Assembly: GCA_029907715.1 (NCBI GenBank)
Contig: JARYLI010000002.1
Span: 209,838 to 273,837 of the forward strand
Source of the DNA: Methanothrix sp.
GTDB lineage: Archaea > Halobacteriota > Methanosarcinia > Methanotrichales > Methanotrichaceae
DNA: 64,000 bases
Direction of reading: 5' to 3'
Positions within the stretch are counted from its first letter, which is position 1, and every line of letters begins with the position of its first letter. Of this stretch, positions 1 to 7,811 are shown in pieces. The notes beneath the pieces were generated by a model. It was not told where the DNA came from. It was given only the letters and a program-made list of their open reading frames with translations, and did no database searches. A program made the position numbers and the translations under genes.

Positions 1-403
1 CTCGAAGAAGATATGCGACTTCAAGCAGACCTACACCCAGTACGGCGGTGTCAGGCCATTTGGAACAGCTCTCCTCATAATAGGGGCTGAGGATAACAGG
101 GTGAGGCTCTTCGAGACGGATCCCAGCGGTGCGCTCCTCGAGTACAAGGCAACAGGGATAGGGGCTGGCAGAGCAGCCGTCATGGAGGTCTTCGAGGCGA
201 AGTACCGTGAGGATATGAACATGAGGGAGGCCATTCTCCTCGGGCTTGAGGCCCTCTACAGGGCATCAGAGGGGAAGCTCGACGCCTCGACGACGGAGAT
301 AGGGGTTATAATGCTGGAGGACAAGAAGTTCCGCAAGCTCGAGGAGTCTGAGGTCGCTGAGTACATCGAGATGCTGAAATCACAGCTCGGAGGCGAGGCC
401 TAG
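1..403 (+). CDS. psmA: Proteasome subunit alpha (C-terminal part)
   Basis: The 5' end lies outside the window; about 133 C-terminal residues are present. The segment CDFKQTYTQYGGVRPFG followed by RLFETDPSGALLEYKATGIG is diagnostic of the archaeal 20S proteasome alpha subunit, which forms the outer heptameric rings of the cytoplasmic proteasome and gates substrate entry. It is followed one base later by the SBDS gene, and the gene order alpha-SBDS-Rrp4-Rrp41-Rrp42 is the conserved archaeal exosome/proteasome superoperon. No oddities are visible in the part present. Confidence 0.96.
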   Translation, partial: SKKICDFKQTYTQYGGVRPFGTALLIIGAEDNRVRLFETDPSGALLEYKATGIGAGRAAVMEVFEAKYREDMNMREAILLGLEALYRASEGKLDASTTEIGVIMLEDKKFRKLEESEVAEYIEMLKSQLGGEA

Positions 404-404
404 G

Positions 405-1103
405 ATGGTAAAGCTCGATGAGGCTGTTCCCGCGAGGCTGAAGAGCCACGGCGCGGTCTTCGAGGTTCTTGTGGATCCCGATGGAGCCCTTGCGATGCGC
501 CGCGGGGAGGATGTCAGAATAGAGGACATACTCGCGGTCGAGGATGTCTTCGAGAACGCGAGCAGAGGGGATAGAAGCGCTGAGGAGGACCTCCTCAAGG
601 CTTTCGGCACAACAGATCCTCTCGCAATAGCGGAGATCATCATAAAGAAGGGCGAGATCAGCCTCACGGCAGAGCAGCGCCGGAGGGTCATAGAGTCTAA
701 GAAGCGGCAGGTAATCGAGCTGATCGCGAGGAATGCGATAAACCCGCAGACCAGGACACCACATCCTCCATCGAGGATCGAGCAGGCGATGGCAGAGGCA
801 AAGGTTCACATCGATCCGACGAAGTCCCTCGAGGAGCTTGTCGCGATAACGATGAAGGCCATACGCCCCATAATCCCCATAAGGTTCGAGGAGGTTGAGG
901 TCGCGGTGAAGGTTCCTGCGAGCTATGCCGCGAAGTCTTACGGTGAGATATCAACCTTCGGCAAGCTCGTGAGGGAGGCATGGCAGAACGACGGCTCCTG
1001 GATCGGGGTTATCAGGATCCCTGCAGGGATGCAGACGGAGTTCTACTCTCTCGTGAACAGGCTCACAAAGGGTGATGCGGAGACCAAGCTGCTGAAGCAC
1101 TGA
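405..1103 (+). CDS. Ribosome maturation protein SBDS (Sdo1 family)
   Basis: A 232-residue protein of normal SBDS length. The N-terminal part (about 1-90) includes VKLDEAVPARLKSHGAVFEVLVDPD and the LLKAFGTTD motif of the FYSH domain; the central and C-terminal domains follow (RTPHPPSRIEQAM; IPAGMQTEFYSLVN). The family acts in late maturation of the large ribosomal subunit, releasing the eIF6 anti-association factor. It starts one base after the proteasome alpha stop and is followed by Rrp4, so it is very probably co-transcribed with the exosome genes. Confidence 0.95.
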   Translation: MVKLDEAVPARLKSHGAVFEVLVDPDGALAMRRGEDVRIEDILAVEDVFENASRGDRSAEEDLLKAFGTTDPLAIAEIIIKKGEISLTAEQRRRVIESKKRQVIELIARNAINPQTRTPHPPSRIEQAMAEAKVHIDPTKSLEELVAITMKAIRPIIPIRFEEVEVAVKVPASYAAKSYGEISTFGKLVREAWQNDGSWIGVIRIPAGMQTEFYSLVNRLTKGDAETKLLKH

Positions 1104-1113
1104 GGATCTTGTG

Positions 1114-1779
1114 ATGGACCGCAAAATCGTGATACCCGGGGATCTGCTCTCTGAGGACACAAGGAGAGCGGGTGAAGGCACATACGTGAGGAACGGCAAG
1201 GTGTACTCTCTTCTCTACGGGATTGCCAGCTTCAGGGACAGGATCAGCGTGATCCCCCTTGCAGGCAAGTATATCCCTGCGGTCGGGGATAACGTGATCG
1301 GAGTCGTCAAGGACATAACATTCTCGAACTGGATTCTGGATATCAACTCACCCTACGACGGTCTCCTTCACATCTCCGAGTTTCCAAAGAAGATAGATGT
1401 CGAGGATATGTCAAAGTATCTTCGCATAGGCAGCTCGGTCATGGCCAGGGTGAAGGATGTCGATCCCGCGATGAAGGTGGAGCTGACCCTGAACGACAGG
1501 AGGCTTGGCGTCATCAAGACGGGGAGGGTCGTGGAGATAAGCCACACCAGGGTTCCGAGGCTCATAGGAAAGGGCGGTTCGATGATAAGCATGCTCAAGA
1601 AGGAGCTGAACTGCAACATATTCGTCGGGCAGAACGGCAGGATATGGGTCAGCGGGAACGAGGAGGATATGGACCTGGCCTTGAAGACCATACTCCTGAT
1701 CGAGAGGGAGGCCCACACGAACGGCCTCACAGACAGGATTGTTGAGTACATTAAGGATGCGAGAAGGGCCAGAGGATGA
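1114..1779 (+). CDS. rrp4: Exosome complex RNA-binding subunit Rrp4
   Basis: About 221 residues: an N-terminal domain ([20 protein letters not shown]), a central S1 domain (about 60-135, [20 protein letters not shown]) and a C-terminal KH domain with the GxxG loop [11 protein letters not shown]. Rrp4 forms the RNA-binding cap on the Rrp41/Rrp42 hexamer and feeds RNA into the 3'-5' phosphorolytic chamber. A GTG directly precedes the ATG; the ATG was taken as start. The two catalytic-ring genes follow at once, consistent with stoichiometric expression from one operon. Confidence 0.95.
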   Translation: MDRKIVIPGDLLSEDTRRAGEGTYVRNGKVYSLLYGIASFRDRISVIPLAGKYIPAVGDNVIGVVKDITFSNWILDINSPYDGLLHISEFPKKIDVEDMSKYLRIGSSVMARVKDVDPAMKVELTLNDRRLGVIKTGRVVEISHTRVPRLIGKGGSMISMLKKELNCNIFVGQNGRIWVSGNEEDMDLALKTILLIEREAHTNGLTDRIVEYIKDARRARG

Positions 1780-1783
1780 TTAT

Positions 1784-2521
1784 ATGGATGAGAGGGTATT
1801 CATAAAGGATGGAATTCGTCTTGACGGCAGACGCTTCGATGAGCTCCGGCCCATAAAGATGGAGGTTGGCGTGCTCAAAAGAGCCGATGGCTCATGCTAC
1901 ATGGAGATGGGTGATAACAAGGTCATAGCTGCTGTGTACGGACCGCGGGAGGTCCATCCCAGGCATCTCCAGGAGGTCAACAGGGCCATAATAAGGTACA
2001 GATACAACATGGCCTCCTTCTCCGTGGAGGAGCGGAGGAGGCCCGGACCAGACAGAAGAAGCTACGAGCTCTCGAAGGTCAGCCGTGAGGCCCTGGAGCC
2101 TGTGATACTGACATCATACTTTCCGAAGTCTGTTATAGACATATTCGTGGAGGTGCTTCAGGCGGATGCCGGAACCAGGACAGCAGGTATAAATGCTGCA
2201 TCCGTCGCGCTTGCAGACGCTGGCATTCCAATGAGGAGCCTAGTGTCATCATGCGCAGCCGGAAAGGTTGATGGCCAGATAGTCCTGGATCCCATGAAGG
2301 ATGAGGACAACTTCGGCCAGGCGGACATGCCGATAGCAATAACGCCCACTGGCGAGATCACGCTCCTTCAGATGGACGGGATGATGACCAGGGATGAGTT
2401 CCGCCAGGCAATAGAGCTCGCTAAGAGGGGTTGCCAGGAGATCTACAGGATCCAGAGAAAGGTGCTCATAGACAGATACAGCCAGTTCGAGGACCTTCAG
2501 GATGAGGGGAGCAGAAGATGA
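1784..2521 (+). CDS. rrp41: Exosome catalytic subunit Rrp41 (RNase PH fold)
   Basis: A 245-residue RNase PH-family protein starting at [23 protein letters not shown]. Seen are the RNase PH hallmarks: [18 protein letters not shown], the phosphate-binding [21 protein letters not shown] and the acidic segment [12 protein letters not shown] expected in the active site. It pairs with Rrp42 to form the hexameric ring that degrades RNA phosphorolytically and can add tails. An upstream in-frame start exists, but the ATG at 1784 clears Rrp4 and gives the family N-terminus. Its stop overlaps the Rrp42 ATG by four bases. Confidence 0.96.
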   Translation: MDERVFIKDGIRLDGRRFDELRPIKMEVGVLKRADGSCYMEMGDNKVIAAVYGPREVHPRHLQEVNRAIIRYRYNMASFSVEERRRPGPDRRSYELSKVSREALEPVILTSYFPKSVIDIFVEVLQADAGTRTAGINAASVALADAGIPMRSLVSSCAAGKVDGQIVLDPMKDEDNFGQADMPIAITPTGEITLLQMDGMMTRDEFRQAIELAKRGCQEIYRIQRKVLIDRYSQFEDLQDEGSRR

Positions 2522-3291
2522 GCAGCGTGATATCTGAGATAAGAAAGGACTATCTGTACAACCTGCTGCTGCGCGGCGAGCGTGCGGATGGAAGATCCTT
2601 CACCCAGTACAGGCCTATAGAGATCGAGAGGAATATAATAAAAAAGGCTGAGGGCAGCGCTCTTGTCAGGCTCGGAAAAACCCAGGTCATGGTCGGGATC
2701 AAGATACAGCCCGGGGAGCCGTTCCCGGACGCTCCGAACCGCGGTGTGATAGTGACGAACGCGGAGCTTGTCCCGCTGGCATCTCCAATATTCGAGCCGG
2801 GTCCGCCGAACGAGTACGGAATAGAGCTCGCGCGTGTCGTTGACAGGGGGGTTCGCGAGTCGGGCGCTGTGGACCTGGACGCGCTCTGCATCGTTCCCGG
2901 GGAGAAGGTCTGGGTGATATTCATAGACATACACATACTGGACGACTGCGGAAACATCATGGACGCATCCAGCCTTGGCGCCATCGCAGCTCTTCTCGGA
3001 GCCACGGTGCCGGCGAGCAGGTTCGGTCTGGGTGATGACTTCCAGCTTCCGGTCAGGGATATACCCATTGCCACGACAGCCGTCGAGTTCGGGGATGTGG
3101 TGCTCTTCGATCCGGACATAGACGAGGAGGCCATAGCCGATGCCAAGCTCACCGTGATAACAAAGGCAGACGGCACGATATGCGGGATGCAGAAGAGCGG
3201 CCCTGGAATGCTCTCAGAGGAGCAGGTGTACCGCATTGTTGATATAGCATGTGAGAATGCTAGGGAGATCCGAGAGAAGTTTCTGGAATGA
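2518..3291 (+). CDS. rrp42: Exosome non-catalytic ring subunit Rrp42
   Basis: A 257-residue RNase PH-fold protein ([40 protein letters not shown]). It has [16 protein letters not shown] and lacks the Rrp41 GTRTAG phosphate loop, as expected for the structural partner that helps shape the RNA path but is not itself catalytic. The ATGA overlap with Rrp41 suggests translational coupling, which suits a 1:1 heterodimer. Confidence 0.95.
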   Translation: MSSVISEIRKDYLYNLLLRGERADGRSFTQYRPIEIERNIIKKAEGSALVRLGKTQVMVGIKIQPGEPFPDAPNRGVIVTNAELVPLASPIFEPGPPNEYGIELARVVDRGVRESGAVDLDALCIVPGEKVWVIFIDIHILDDCGNIMDASSLGAIAALLGATVPASRFGLGDDFQLPVRDIPIATTAVEFGDVVLFDPDIDEEAIADAKLTVITKADGTICGMQKSGPGMLSEEQVYRIVDIACENAREIREKFLE

Positions 3292-3297
3292 TGCATT

Positions 3298-3582
3298 ATG
3301 GTCAAGCAGTTCAAGAAGGGAAGGAAGACCAGATCCGCGGCCAGGTTTGGGCCAAGGTATGGAAGGAAGGTCAGAAAGCTTGTAGCCGATATCGAGGAGA
3401 AGAGCAGGGCCAGGTATGACTGCCCGAGGTGCAACAGGACCAGGATCAGGAGGGTCAGCACCGCGATATGGCAGTGCTCCAAGTGCGGCTACGAGTTCGC
3501 AGGTGGTGCGTACCTTCCAGTGACGTCAGCCGGGAGATCTGTTGTGAGATCGATGATCAAGAGGTCGATGGAGACGGAGTAG
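3298..3582 (+). CDS. rpl37ae: Large ribosomal subunit protein eL43 (L37Ae)
   Basis: A 94-residue basic protein with an N-terminal [22 protein letters not shown] and a C2-C2 zinc ribbon ([11 protein letters not shown] ... [15 protein letters not shown]). It is a structural zinc protein of the 50S subunit. It begins six bases after Rrp42 and is followed directly by the small RNA polymerase subunit P gene, the usual archaeal order. Confidence 0.96.
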   Translation: MVKQFKKGRKTRSAARFGPRYGRKVRKLVADIEEKSRARYDCPRCNRTRIRRVSTAIWQCSKCGYEFAGGAYLPVTSAGRSVVRSMIKRSMETE

Positions 3583-3720
3583 ATGGCCTACAAGTGTGCC
3601 AGGTGCAAGAGGACTGTGGAAGTTGATTATGAGTACGCTGGCGTGAGATGCCCCTACTGCGGCCACAGAATACTTATGAAGGAACGGCCCACCACCGTAA
3701 AGCGAATGAAGGCGATCTGA
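3583..3720 (+). CDS. rpoP: RNA polymerase subunit P (Rpc10/Rpb12)
   Basis: A 45-residue protein reading [16 protein letters not shown] then [17 protein letters not shown]. The CxxC...CxxC zinc ribbon and the [12 protein letters not shown] tail are diagnostic of the archaeal/eukaryotic RNA polymerase small subunit P, which helps assemble the RpoD/RpoL platform. The ATG overlaps the last two bases of the L37Ae stop codon, and the KEOPS subunit gene follows after four bases. Confidence 0.95.
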   Translation: MAYKCARCKRTVEVDYEYAGVRCPYCGHRILMKERPTTVKRMKAI

Positions 3721-3724
3721 TGGC

Positions 3725-3952
3725 ATGAGGGGCCGTGCAGAGATCGTCTTTGAGCTCCCGGATCCAGAGCTGGTATTCCGTGCACTGGAGCCGGAGCTTG
3801 ATGACGAACTCCATCGTGGGAAGGTGGCGATCCGCGCCGTGGATAATGGAATGGTGCTGATTGTCGAGGGTGATGATGTGGTCTCCCTGAGAGCGGCCCT
3901 GAACACCTGGCTGCGGCTTGTCAGGATATGTGTGGAGATGGTTGAGATATGA
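3725..3952 (+). CDS. pcc1: KEOPS complex subunit Pcc1
   Basis: A 75-residue protein whose AEIVFELPDPELVFRALEPE and VDNGMVLIVEGDDVVSLRAALNTWLRL match the Pcc1 dimerisation subunit of KEOPS, the complex that makes t6A37 in ANN-decoding tRNAs. Its place between RpoP and prefoldin beta is the standard archaeal location. The stop overlaps the prefoldin ATG (ATGA). Another KEOPS subunit, Cgi121, is at 48152-48631, so the complex is encoded at dispersed loci. Confidence 0.9.
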   Translation: MRGRAEIVFELPDPELVFRALEPELDDELHRGKVAIRAVDNGMVLIVEGDDVVSLRAALNTWLRLVRICVEMVEI

Positions 3953-4311
3953 GCGGAGAGTTACCCCCTCAGGTGCAGAATCAGCTTGCTCAGCTGCAGC
4001 AGCTGCAGCAGCAGGCGCAGGCACTGGTTGCGCAGAAGAGCCAGATAGAGCTCCTCAAGAAGGAGGCGGAGGCTGCGATCAAGGAGCTGGACAAGTCTCC
4101 GGATGATGTGGTGGTCTACAAGAATGTCGGAGAGCTTATGCTCAGATCCGACAAGGCGACGCTGATGACAGAGCTGAAGGAGAGGGTGGATCTCCTCGAT
4201 CTCCGCCTGAAGACAGTTGCCAAGCAGGAGGAGCGGATACAGTCGAGGTTCAATCAGCTTCAGGACCAGCTGAGGCAGTCGCTTGGCCAGATGCCGCCAA
4301 GGGGCGGATGA
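3949..4311 (+). CDS. pfdB: Prefoldin subunit beta
   Basis: A 120-residue protein with two long coiled-coil helices around the central hairpin segment (VVVYKNVGELMLRSDKATL). The N-terminal helix is very glutamine-rich (QNQLAQLQQLQQQAQALVAQ). Prefoldin is a jellyfish-shaped hexamer of two alpha and four beta subunits that delivers unfolded proteins to the thermosome. This is the last protein gene of the superoperon; tRNA-Arg starts nine bases later. Confidence 0.94.
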   Translation: MSGELPPQVQNQLAQLQQLQQQAQALVAQKSQIELLKKEAEAAIKELDKSPDDVVVYKNVGELMLRSDKATLMTELKERVDLLDLRLKTVAKQEERIQSRFNQLQDQLRQSLGQMPPRGG

Positions 4312-4319
4312 AACCGAAT

Positions 4320-4394
4320 GGACCCGTGGCTTAGCCAGGATATAGCACCGGGCTTCTAACCCGGGGGTCGCGGGTTCGAGTCCCGCCGGGTCCG
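4320..4394 (+). tRNA. tRNA-Arg (anticodon UCU)
   Basis: A full cloverleaf can be folded by eye. The acceptor GGACCCG pairs with CGGGTCC, the D arm is GCTTAGCCAGGATATAGC, the anticodon stem CCGGG/CCCGG encloses loop CTTCTAA (anticodon TCT), and the T arm is GCGGG-TTCGAGT-CCCGC. The discriminator is G and no CCA is encoded. It lies between prefoldin beta and the CooT-like gene in the same orientation. No intron is present. Confidence 0.96.
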
Positions 4395-4413
4395 TCATAT
4401 TCACGGTGATGCT

Positions 4414-4599
4414 ATGTGTGAGCTGTCGGTCTACATGGTTGCCGGTGGCAAAAAGGAGCTGGTAATGGACAGCGTGGTCAGGATCGTTGTCATGGATGGC
4501 AGGATCCTCTTCGAGGGCATACTTGGCGGATCGAAGGAGGTCGATGGGAAGCTCAAGGAGATCAACATACTGTCGCAGGAGGTCCTGATAGAGGCCTGA
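4414..4599 (+). CDS. CooT-family nickel-binding protein
   Basis: A 61-residue protein starting MCELSVYMVAGGKKELVMDS, with SVVRIVVMDGRILFEGILGG and KEINILSQEVLIEA. It matches the small CooT family, whose founding member is a dimeric Ni(II) chaperone for carbon monoxide dehydrogenase that binds nickel through Cys2; Cys2 is present here. A GGTGAT ribosome site precedes the ATG. A CooC-type ATPase (6973-7734) and CooS (32869-34746) in the same window fit a role in nickel delivery to CODH. Metal binding here is inferred from family membership. Confidence 0.78.
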   Translation: MCELSVYMVAGGKKELVMDSVVRIVVMDGRILFEGILGGSKEVDGKLKEINILSQEVLIEA

Positions 4600-4635
4600 C
4601 CGCCCAGAGCGTCTGGGTGAGCTCATCCTGCGTTT

Positions 4636-4753
4636 CGCTCTTATGTATTCAGCAACTTGAAGGACATGCAGGCCGGTTGCTGAATGCACTCATTTCCCCA
4701 TCACGAGCGCATAGCTTGAATGGTACCTCTTCGGACAAGTTATCAGATGGATA
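4636..4753 (-). repeat. Dispersed inverted-repeat element, family 1, copy A
   Basis: A 118-bp element bounded by the 9-bp perfect inverted repeat CGCTCTTAT / ATAAGAGCG. Inside is a hairpin with stem ATTCAGCAAC / GTTGCTGAAT. Related copies are at 13395, 18752, 19140, 36417 and 49746; relative to the 49746 copy this one is reversed. It contains no gene. It resembles a MITE or a structured REP-like element. Confidence 0.85.
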
Positions 4754-5026
4754 AGAGCGTTGCGTTTTATCCCATTGAATGCGATCTGTCAGTCTGTTTC
4801 TCAGGCGTATTCACATCGCTGAAGCCCTCACTGGACCGCAATGTATGCGGGGCTCGGCATGAATGGCAGACATCGGGGCGCAAACTCCTGAGGCGGGGGT
4901 GGTCGCCAGTTCGATCGATCAACTGGCCGATGAGCTGCGATCCCAGCGATTCCCGTTACTGTTTATCTCGAAGTCCCGCATCCGGATGGCAATTTCTTTA
5001 TAAAAGCTCGGATCAGACCTCAGATC
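4754..5026. other. Intergenic region upstream of 5027
   Basis: No gene was recognised here. Together with the repeat at 4636-4753 it fills the 427-base gap between the CooT-like gene and 5027. The right end carries an AT-rich promoter-like segment (CTTTATAAAA at 4996-5005). Long open frames across this stretch are not supported, because they run through the inverted-repeat element and into another frame of the next gene. Confidence 0.5.
4996..5005 (+). promoter_or_regulatory. Probable TATA box for 5027
   Basis: CTTTATAAAA centred about 26 bases before the ATG at 5027. With the usual archaeal TATA-to-start distance, transcription would begin at or next to the start codon, so the message is probably leaderless. 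Confidence 0.5.
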
Positions 5027-5551
5027 ATGATCGAGCTCAGGAGCGATCCTTATGTCCTCAAGCCGAGGCTGGCTCCCCCAACGGAGAGCGATTTCAGGGT
5101 GCACCTGAACATCGGATGGTGCAGGGGTGTTCTCTTCAATGTCGTCGCCCTGAAGAACTCCGTGGCGATAGTGGAGTACGATGCCATCCTCTGGTCAGAG
5201 GACTCGGTTATGTTCGTGGAGTACAAGGACTCTGTGGCAGCATACAAGAGCCTCTCAGCAAGAAGAATACAGCAGATGGACAGCCTGGCGAAGAACATCG
5301 CGAGGGGACTGGGGTACAGGAGATACTGCTTCGTCATCGTCGTGAAGGATCTGCAGGAGATCACATCGAGGGGTGGCGTCGATGTCATTCCGCTGTACAT
5401 GCTTGGAAGCTACGAGCCAGCTTTTGTATCGACATACAGCGAGCTCGATTACCTGGAGAAGCTCATGGCAAAGTACACACGTGAGGAGAAGCCAGAGTTC
5501 GTTAAGGAGCTCGATAAGCTGAGAAGGATGATAGAGACCGGTCTGGCGTGA
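5027..5551 (+). CDS. NERD/PD-(D/E)XK nuclease-like protein
   Basis: A 174-residue protein with no name I can assign firmly. Residues 48-67 (IVEYDAILWSEDSVMFVEYK) give D52 followed by E65-x-K67 in a strand-turn-strand context, the core pattern of PD-(D/E)XK and NERD nuclease-like folds. The C-terminus (about 140-174) is charged and helical. There is no signal peptide or membrane segment. It stands alone between a repeat-containing gap and the shikimate kinase gene and probably has its own leaderless promoter. Nuclease activity is an inference from one motif. Confidence 0.6.
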   Translation: MIELRSDPYVLKPRLAPPTESDFRVHLNIGWCRGVLFNVVALKNSVAIVEYDAILWSEDSVMFVEYKDSVAAYKSLSARRIQQMDSLAKNIARGLGYRRYCFVIVVKDLQEITSRGGVDVIPLYMLGSYEPAFVSTYSELDYLEKLMAKYTREEKPEFVKELDKLRRMIETGLA

Positions 5552-5567
5552 GATCATTCTGAAAGCC

Positions 5568-5604
5568 TCATGGTAGCATGAGAATCTGGACCGTGCCGGC
5601 AAAG
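5568..5604 (+). repeat. 37-bp direct repeat, first copy
   Basis: Begins TCATGGTAGCATGAGAATCT and ends GTGCCGGCAAAG. A copy with one mismatch lies 72 bp downstream at 5640-5676, immediately before the shikimate kinase start. It looks like a recent local tandem duplication. Confidence 0.9.
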
Positions 5605-5639
5605 TGGATACACCGGCGGAGACCGTGTGGAATAATGAA

Positions 5640-5676
5640 TCATGGGAGCATGAGAATCTGGACCGTGCCGGCAAAG
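5640..5676 (+). repeat. 37-bp direct repeat, second copy
   Basis: Matches 5568-5604 except for G instead of T at the seventh base. It ends 11 bases before the shikimate kinase ATG, so the duplication may place two copies of the same 5' leader sequence upstream of the gene. Confidence 0.9.
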
Positions 5677-5687
5677 AGGATGTCACC

Positions 5688-6554
5688 ATGAAAGGATACG
5701 CCACTGCATACGGCGCAGCAACTGTGCTGAATGCCATCGCGAACTGGAAGGGCTCTGCGTTCGGAATATCGCTCAGAACATCCGCAGAGGTTGTGCTTGA
5801 TGATTCTGAGAGGGTGGTGGGTGATGCATCGGGTGTTGACACAACGCTCATAGTCAGATGCGTTGAGCGCGTGCTGAATCACTTCGGACTCGATTATGGC
5901 GGCGTTGTCAGGACCAGGAGCGAGATACCGGTTGCAAGCGGCCTGAAGTCGAGCAGCGCTGCTGCGAACGCCGCGGTGCTCGCCACTCTGGATGCGCTGG
6001 GCGAGGAGATCGATATGATAGATGCTGTGCGGATCGGGGTCGAGGCAGCACTCGAGGCAGGTGTCACGGTGACCGGCGCGTTCGATGACGCGTGCGCCTC
6101 AATGCTCGGCGGTGTTGTGGTGACAGACAACCTGGAGAAAGCCCTCTTAAAAAGAGATGCGCTGCACTCAGATGTGATTCTACTAATTCCAGATGAGCGG
6201 TTCTTCTCACGGGATGTCGATGTGGAGCGGTGCCGGCTCTTCTCCCGGGTTGCGGATGCTGTTTTTGATATGGCGATGGAGGGAGATTATGCAGCAGCCA
6301 TGACCCTGAACGGGCTTCTGTACTGCACAGCGCTTCGCAGATCTCCCGAGCCTGTGGTCCTCGCGCTCAGGGCGGGCGCTGCGGGAGCGACGCTATCCGG
6401 CACCGGACCCGCGTACGCTGCACTTGTTGATGAGGTCTCAGGAGATGATGTTGCTGCGGCATGGTCATCGCTCGGCGGAAGGATCATAAGGACAGCGGTT
6501 GAGAACAGAAGCGCCAGGATGGGTCAGGCAGATCTCTTCCAGGAGGGGATATGA
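5688..6554 (+). CDS. Archaeal shikimate kinase (GHMP family)
   Basis: A 288-residue GHMP-family kinase. The ATP-binding motif is PVASGLKSSSAAANA (residues 81-95), with an N-terminal AYGAATVLNAIANWKGSAFGI and the C-terminal GATLSGTGPAYAAL loop. Archaea use this family, unrelated to bacterial AroK, for the fifth step of the shikimate pathway (shikimate to shikimate-3-phosphate). The open frame extends upstream through the direct repeat, but the ATG at 5688 gives the family N-terminus. It overlaps the chorismate mutase gene, which supports the aromatic amino-acid assignment. Confidence 0.9.
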   Translation: MKGYATAYGAATVLNAIANWKGSAFGISLRTSAEVVLDDSERVVGDASGVDTTLIVRCVERVLNHFGLDYGGVVRTRSEIPVASGLKSSSAAANAAVLATLDALGEEIDMIDAVRIGVEAALEAGVTVTGAFDDACASMLGGVVVTDNLEKALLKRDALHSDVILLIPDERFFSRDVDVERCRLFSRVADAVFDMAMEGDYAAAMTLNGLLYCTALRRSPEPVVLALRAGAAGATLSGTGPAYAALVDEVSGDDVAAAWSSLGGRIIRTAVENRSARMGQADLFQEGI

Positions 6555-6838
6555 TGGGCTTGGTTGAGCATCGCATGGAGGTTCAGAAGATAGACGAGGA
6601 GATCCTGAGGCTGATACAGAAGCGCATGGCTCTTGCAGAGGAGATATACAGGGATAAGGCTGCGCTCGGTCTCTCGATATCCGATCCGGACCAGGAGGCT
6701 CTGGTGCTCGGCAGAGCTGTGGATATGGCCACAGAGCTCGGTCTCGATCCGGGAAGCATAAAGAGCATATTCAGAATACTCATCGATATGAGCCTGCAGA
6801 GGCAGCACGGCCTCCGTGGCGAGGACAACCTGCCCTGA
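6551..6838 (+). CDS. Chorismate mutase (AroQ type)
   Basis: A 95-residue all-helical protein with VEHRMEVQKIDEEILRLIQKRMALAEEIYRDKA, the typical chorismate mutase N-terminal helix with conserved Arg, Lys and Glu. It converts chorismate to prephenate for Phe/Tyr synthesis. A strong AGGAGGGG site precedes ATGATG (either ATG could serve) and the start overlaps the shikimate kinase stop by four bases, so the pair is probably translationally coupled. Confidence 0.88.
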   Translation: MMGLVEHRMEVQKIDEEILRLIQKRMALAEEIYRDKAALGLSISDPDQEALVLGRAVDMATELGLDPGSIKSIFRILIDMSLQRQHGLRGEDNLP

Positions 6839-6972
6839 GATGGATATCATCTCAAAGTGCATCAGCAATCGATGATGACTCTGCCAGCAGCTGCGACCCT
6901 TCGAAGCTGGGTGGTTTGGGTCTCGAATTGATGAGGACTGATTGAAACTGGCGATGGCAGGAAAATCCCCCC

Positions 6973-7734
6973 TCAGGGGACCCCCTCAAATCTCCTGACC
7001 AGCTCTTCCTTGATCCTCTTTATCGCCTCGACAGCAGGACCGCCCACGTCTATGGGTGCCTTTCCTTGAAGATCAGCATCTATCAGATTCCTGTCGAATG
7101 GTATGGTTCCGAGAACAGGTATGCCCATCTCCTCGAGCTTCTCCTTCACTATTCCAGGATCGTCGGTTTTGTTGATCACAGCCAGCAGGTTTGTTATTCC
7201 TATGTTCTCGCCAAGTCGTTTGATCCGCTCCACGGTCTCTATGGATCGCAGGCCTGGCTCGACGACCACTATCATCGCATCAACGCCTCTCGCAGTGCCC
7301 CTGCCGAGGTGCTCTATGCCTGCCTCCATGTCAAGTATCACGACATCCTTCTCCCTGGAGATGACATGCCTGAGAAGCGCCTTCAGGAATGCGCTCGCAG
7401 GGCACATGCATCCGCTTCCGCCAGTCTCCAGGGTGCCCATGACCGCGAACCTCACCCCGTCCGGACCTGTGCATCCGCATCTGTCTATCACATCATCCAC
7501 CTTTGGGTTCATGCGATACATGCCCATCGGCATGCTGGCCCTCTCCTCGATGAGTTCCTTGTACTCCGTTATCGGCCTCGGATTCTCCTTTATGCCGAGG
7601 GCGGATCCGAGGTTCATGTCAGGGTCTGCATCTATCGCAAGAACCCTGTAGCCATCACGGGCGAACAGACGCGCCAGCGTTCCAGCAAGAGTTGTCTTGC
7701 CAACACCACCCTTTCCTGAGACTGCGAGCTTTAT
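6973..7734 (-). CDS. cooC: CooC-type nickel-insertion ATPase (MinD/ParA fold)
   Basis: About 253 residues if read from the codon at 7734. The P-loop KLAVSGKGGVGKTT is followed by AIDADPDMNLGSALG and a GCMC motif at Cys109/Cys111, the position and spacing of the metal-binding CxC in CooC dimers. The Walker B region (DVVILDMEAGIEHLGRG) and NKTDD base-recognition motif are intact. The role is ATP-dependent nickel insertion into carbon monoxide dehydrogenase. No ATG, GTG or TTG lies between the in-frame upstream stop and the P-loop: the codon where the family Met belongs is ATA. A TATA-like box centred about 26-28 bases upstream suggests a leaderless message. Confidence 0.85.
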   Translation of the reverse strand: MKLAVSGKGGVGKTTLAGTLARLFARDGYRVLAIDADPDMNLGSALGIKENPRPITEYKELIEERASMPMGMYRMNPKVDDVIDRCGCTGPDGVRFAVMGTLETGGSGCMCPASAFLKALLRHVISREKDVVILDMEAGIEHLGRGTARGVDAMIVVVEPGLRSIETVERIKRLGENIGITNLLAVINKTDDPGIVKEKLEEMGIPVLGTIPFDRNLIDADLQGKAPIDVGGPAVEAIKRIKEELVRRFEGVP

Positions 7735-7757
7735 TGCGACGACCCCCAGAGTCTGAG

Positions 7758-7765
7758 TTTATATC
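7758..7765 (-). promoter_or_regulatory. Probable TATA box for cooC
   Basis: On the minus strand this reads GATATAAA, centred about 26-28 bases before the ATA codon at 7734. This is the spacing of an archaeal TATA box to the transcription start, so transcription should begin at about that codon. Confidence 0.5.
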
Positions 7766-7782
7766 CACGTAAAGGATAGAGG

Positions 7783-7790
7783 TATATATC
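7783..7790 (+). promoter_or_regulatory. Probable TATA box for nrdJ
   Basis: TATATATC centred about 26 bases before the CTG at 7812, in the 77-bp space between the divergent cooC and ribonucleotide reductase genes. The expected transcription start coincides with the inferred first codon. Confidence 0.5.
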
Positions 7791-7811
7791 GTTTGCACCG
7801 GGGGGAGCGAG

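Noticed and set aside
2550..3482. 310-codon minus-strand frame opposite Rrp42 and L37Ae
   Set aside because: It lies antisense to two well-supported operon genes; composition is Ser/Thr/Pro-rich as expected for antisense shadow frames.
4720..5484. Plus-strand open frame over the region before and within the 5027 gene
   Set aside because: It begins inside the family 1 repeat and continues in the wrong frame of the nuclease-like gene; the product is cysteine/arginine-rich without family resemblance.
6973..7617. Taking ATG 7617 as the CooC start
   Set aside because: This would remove the P-loop GKGGVGKTT, which is intact in frame upstream, leaving a non-functional ATPase.
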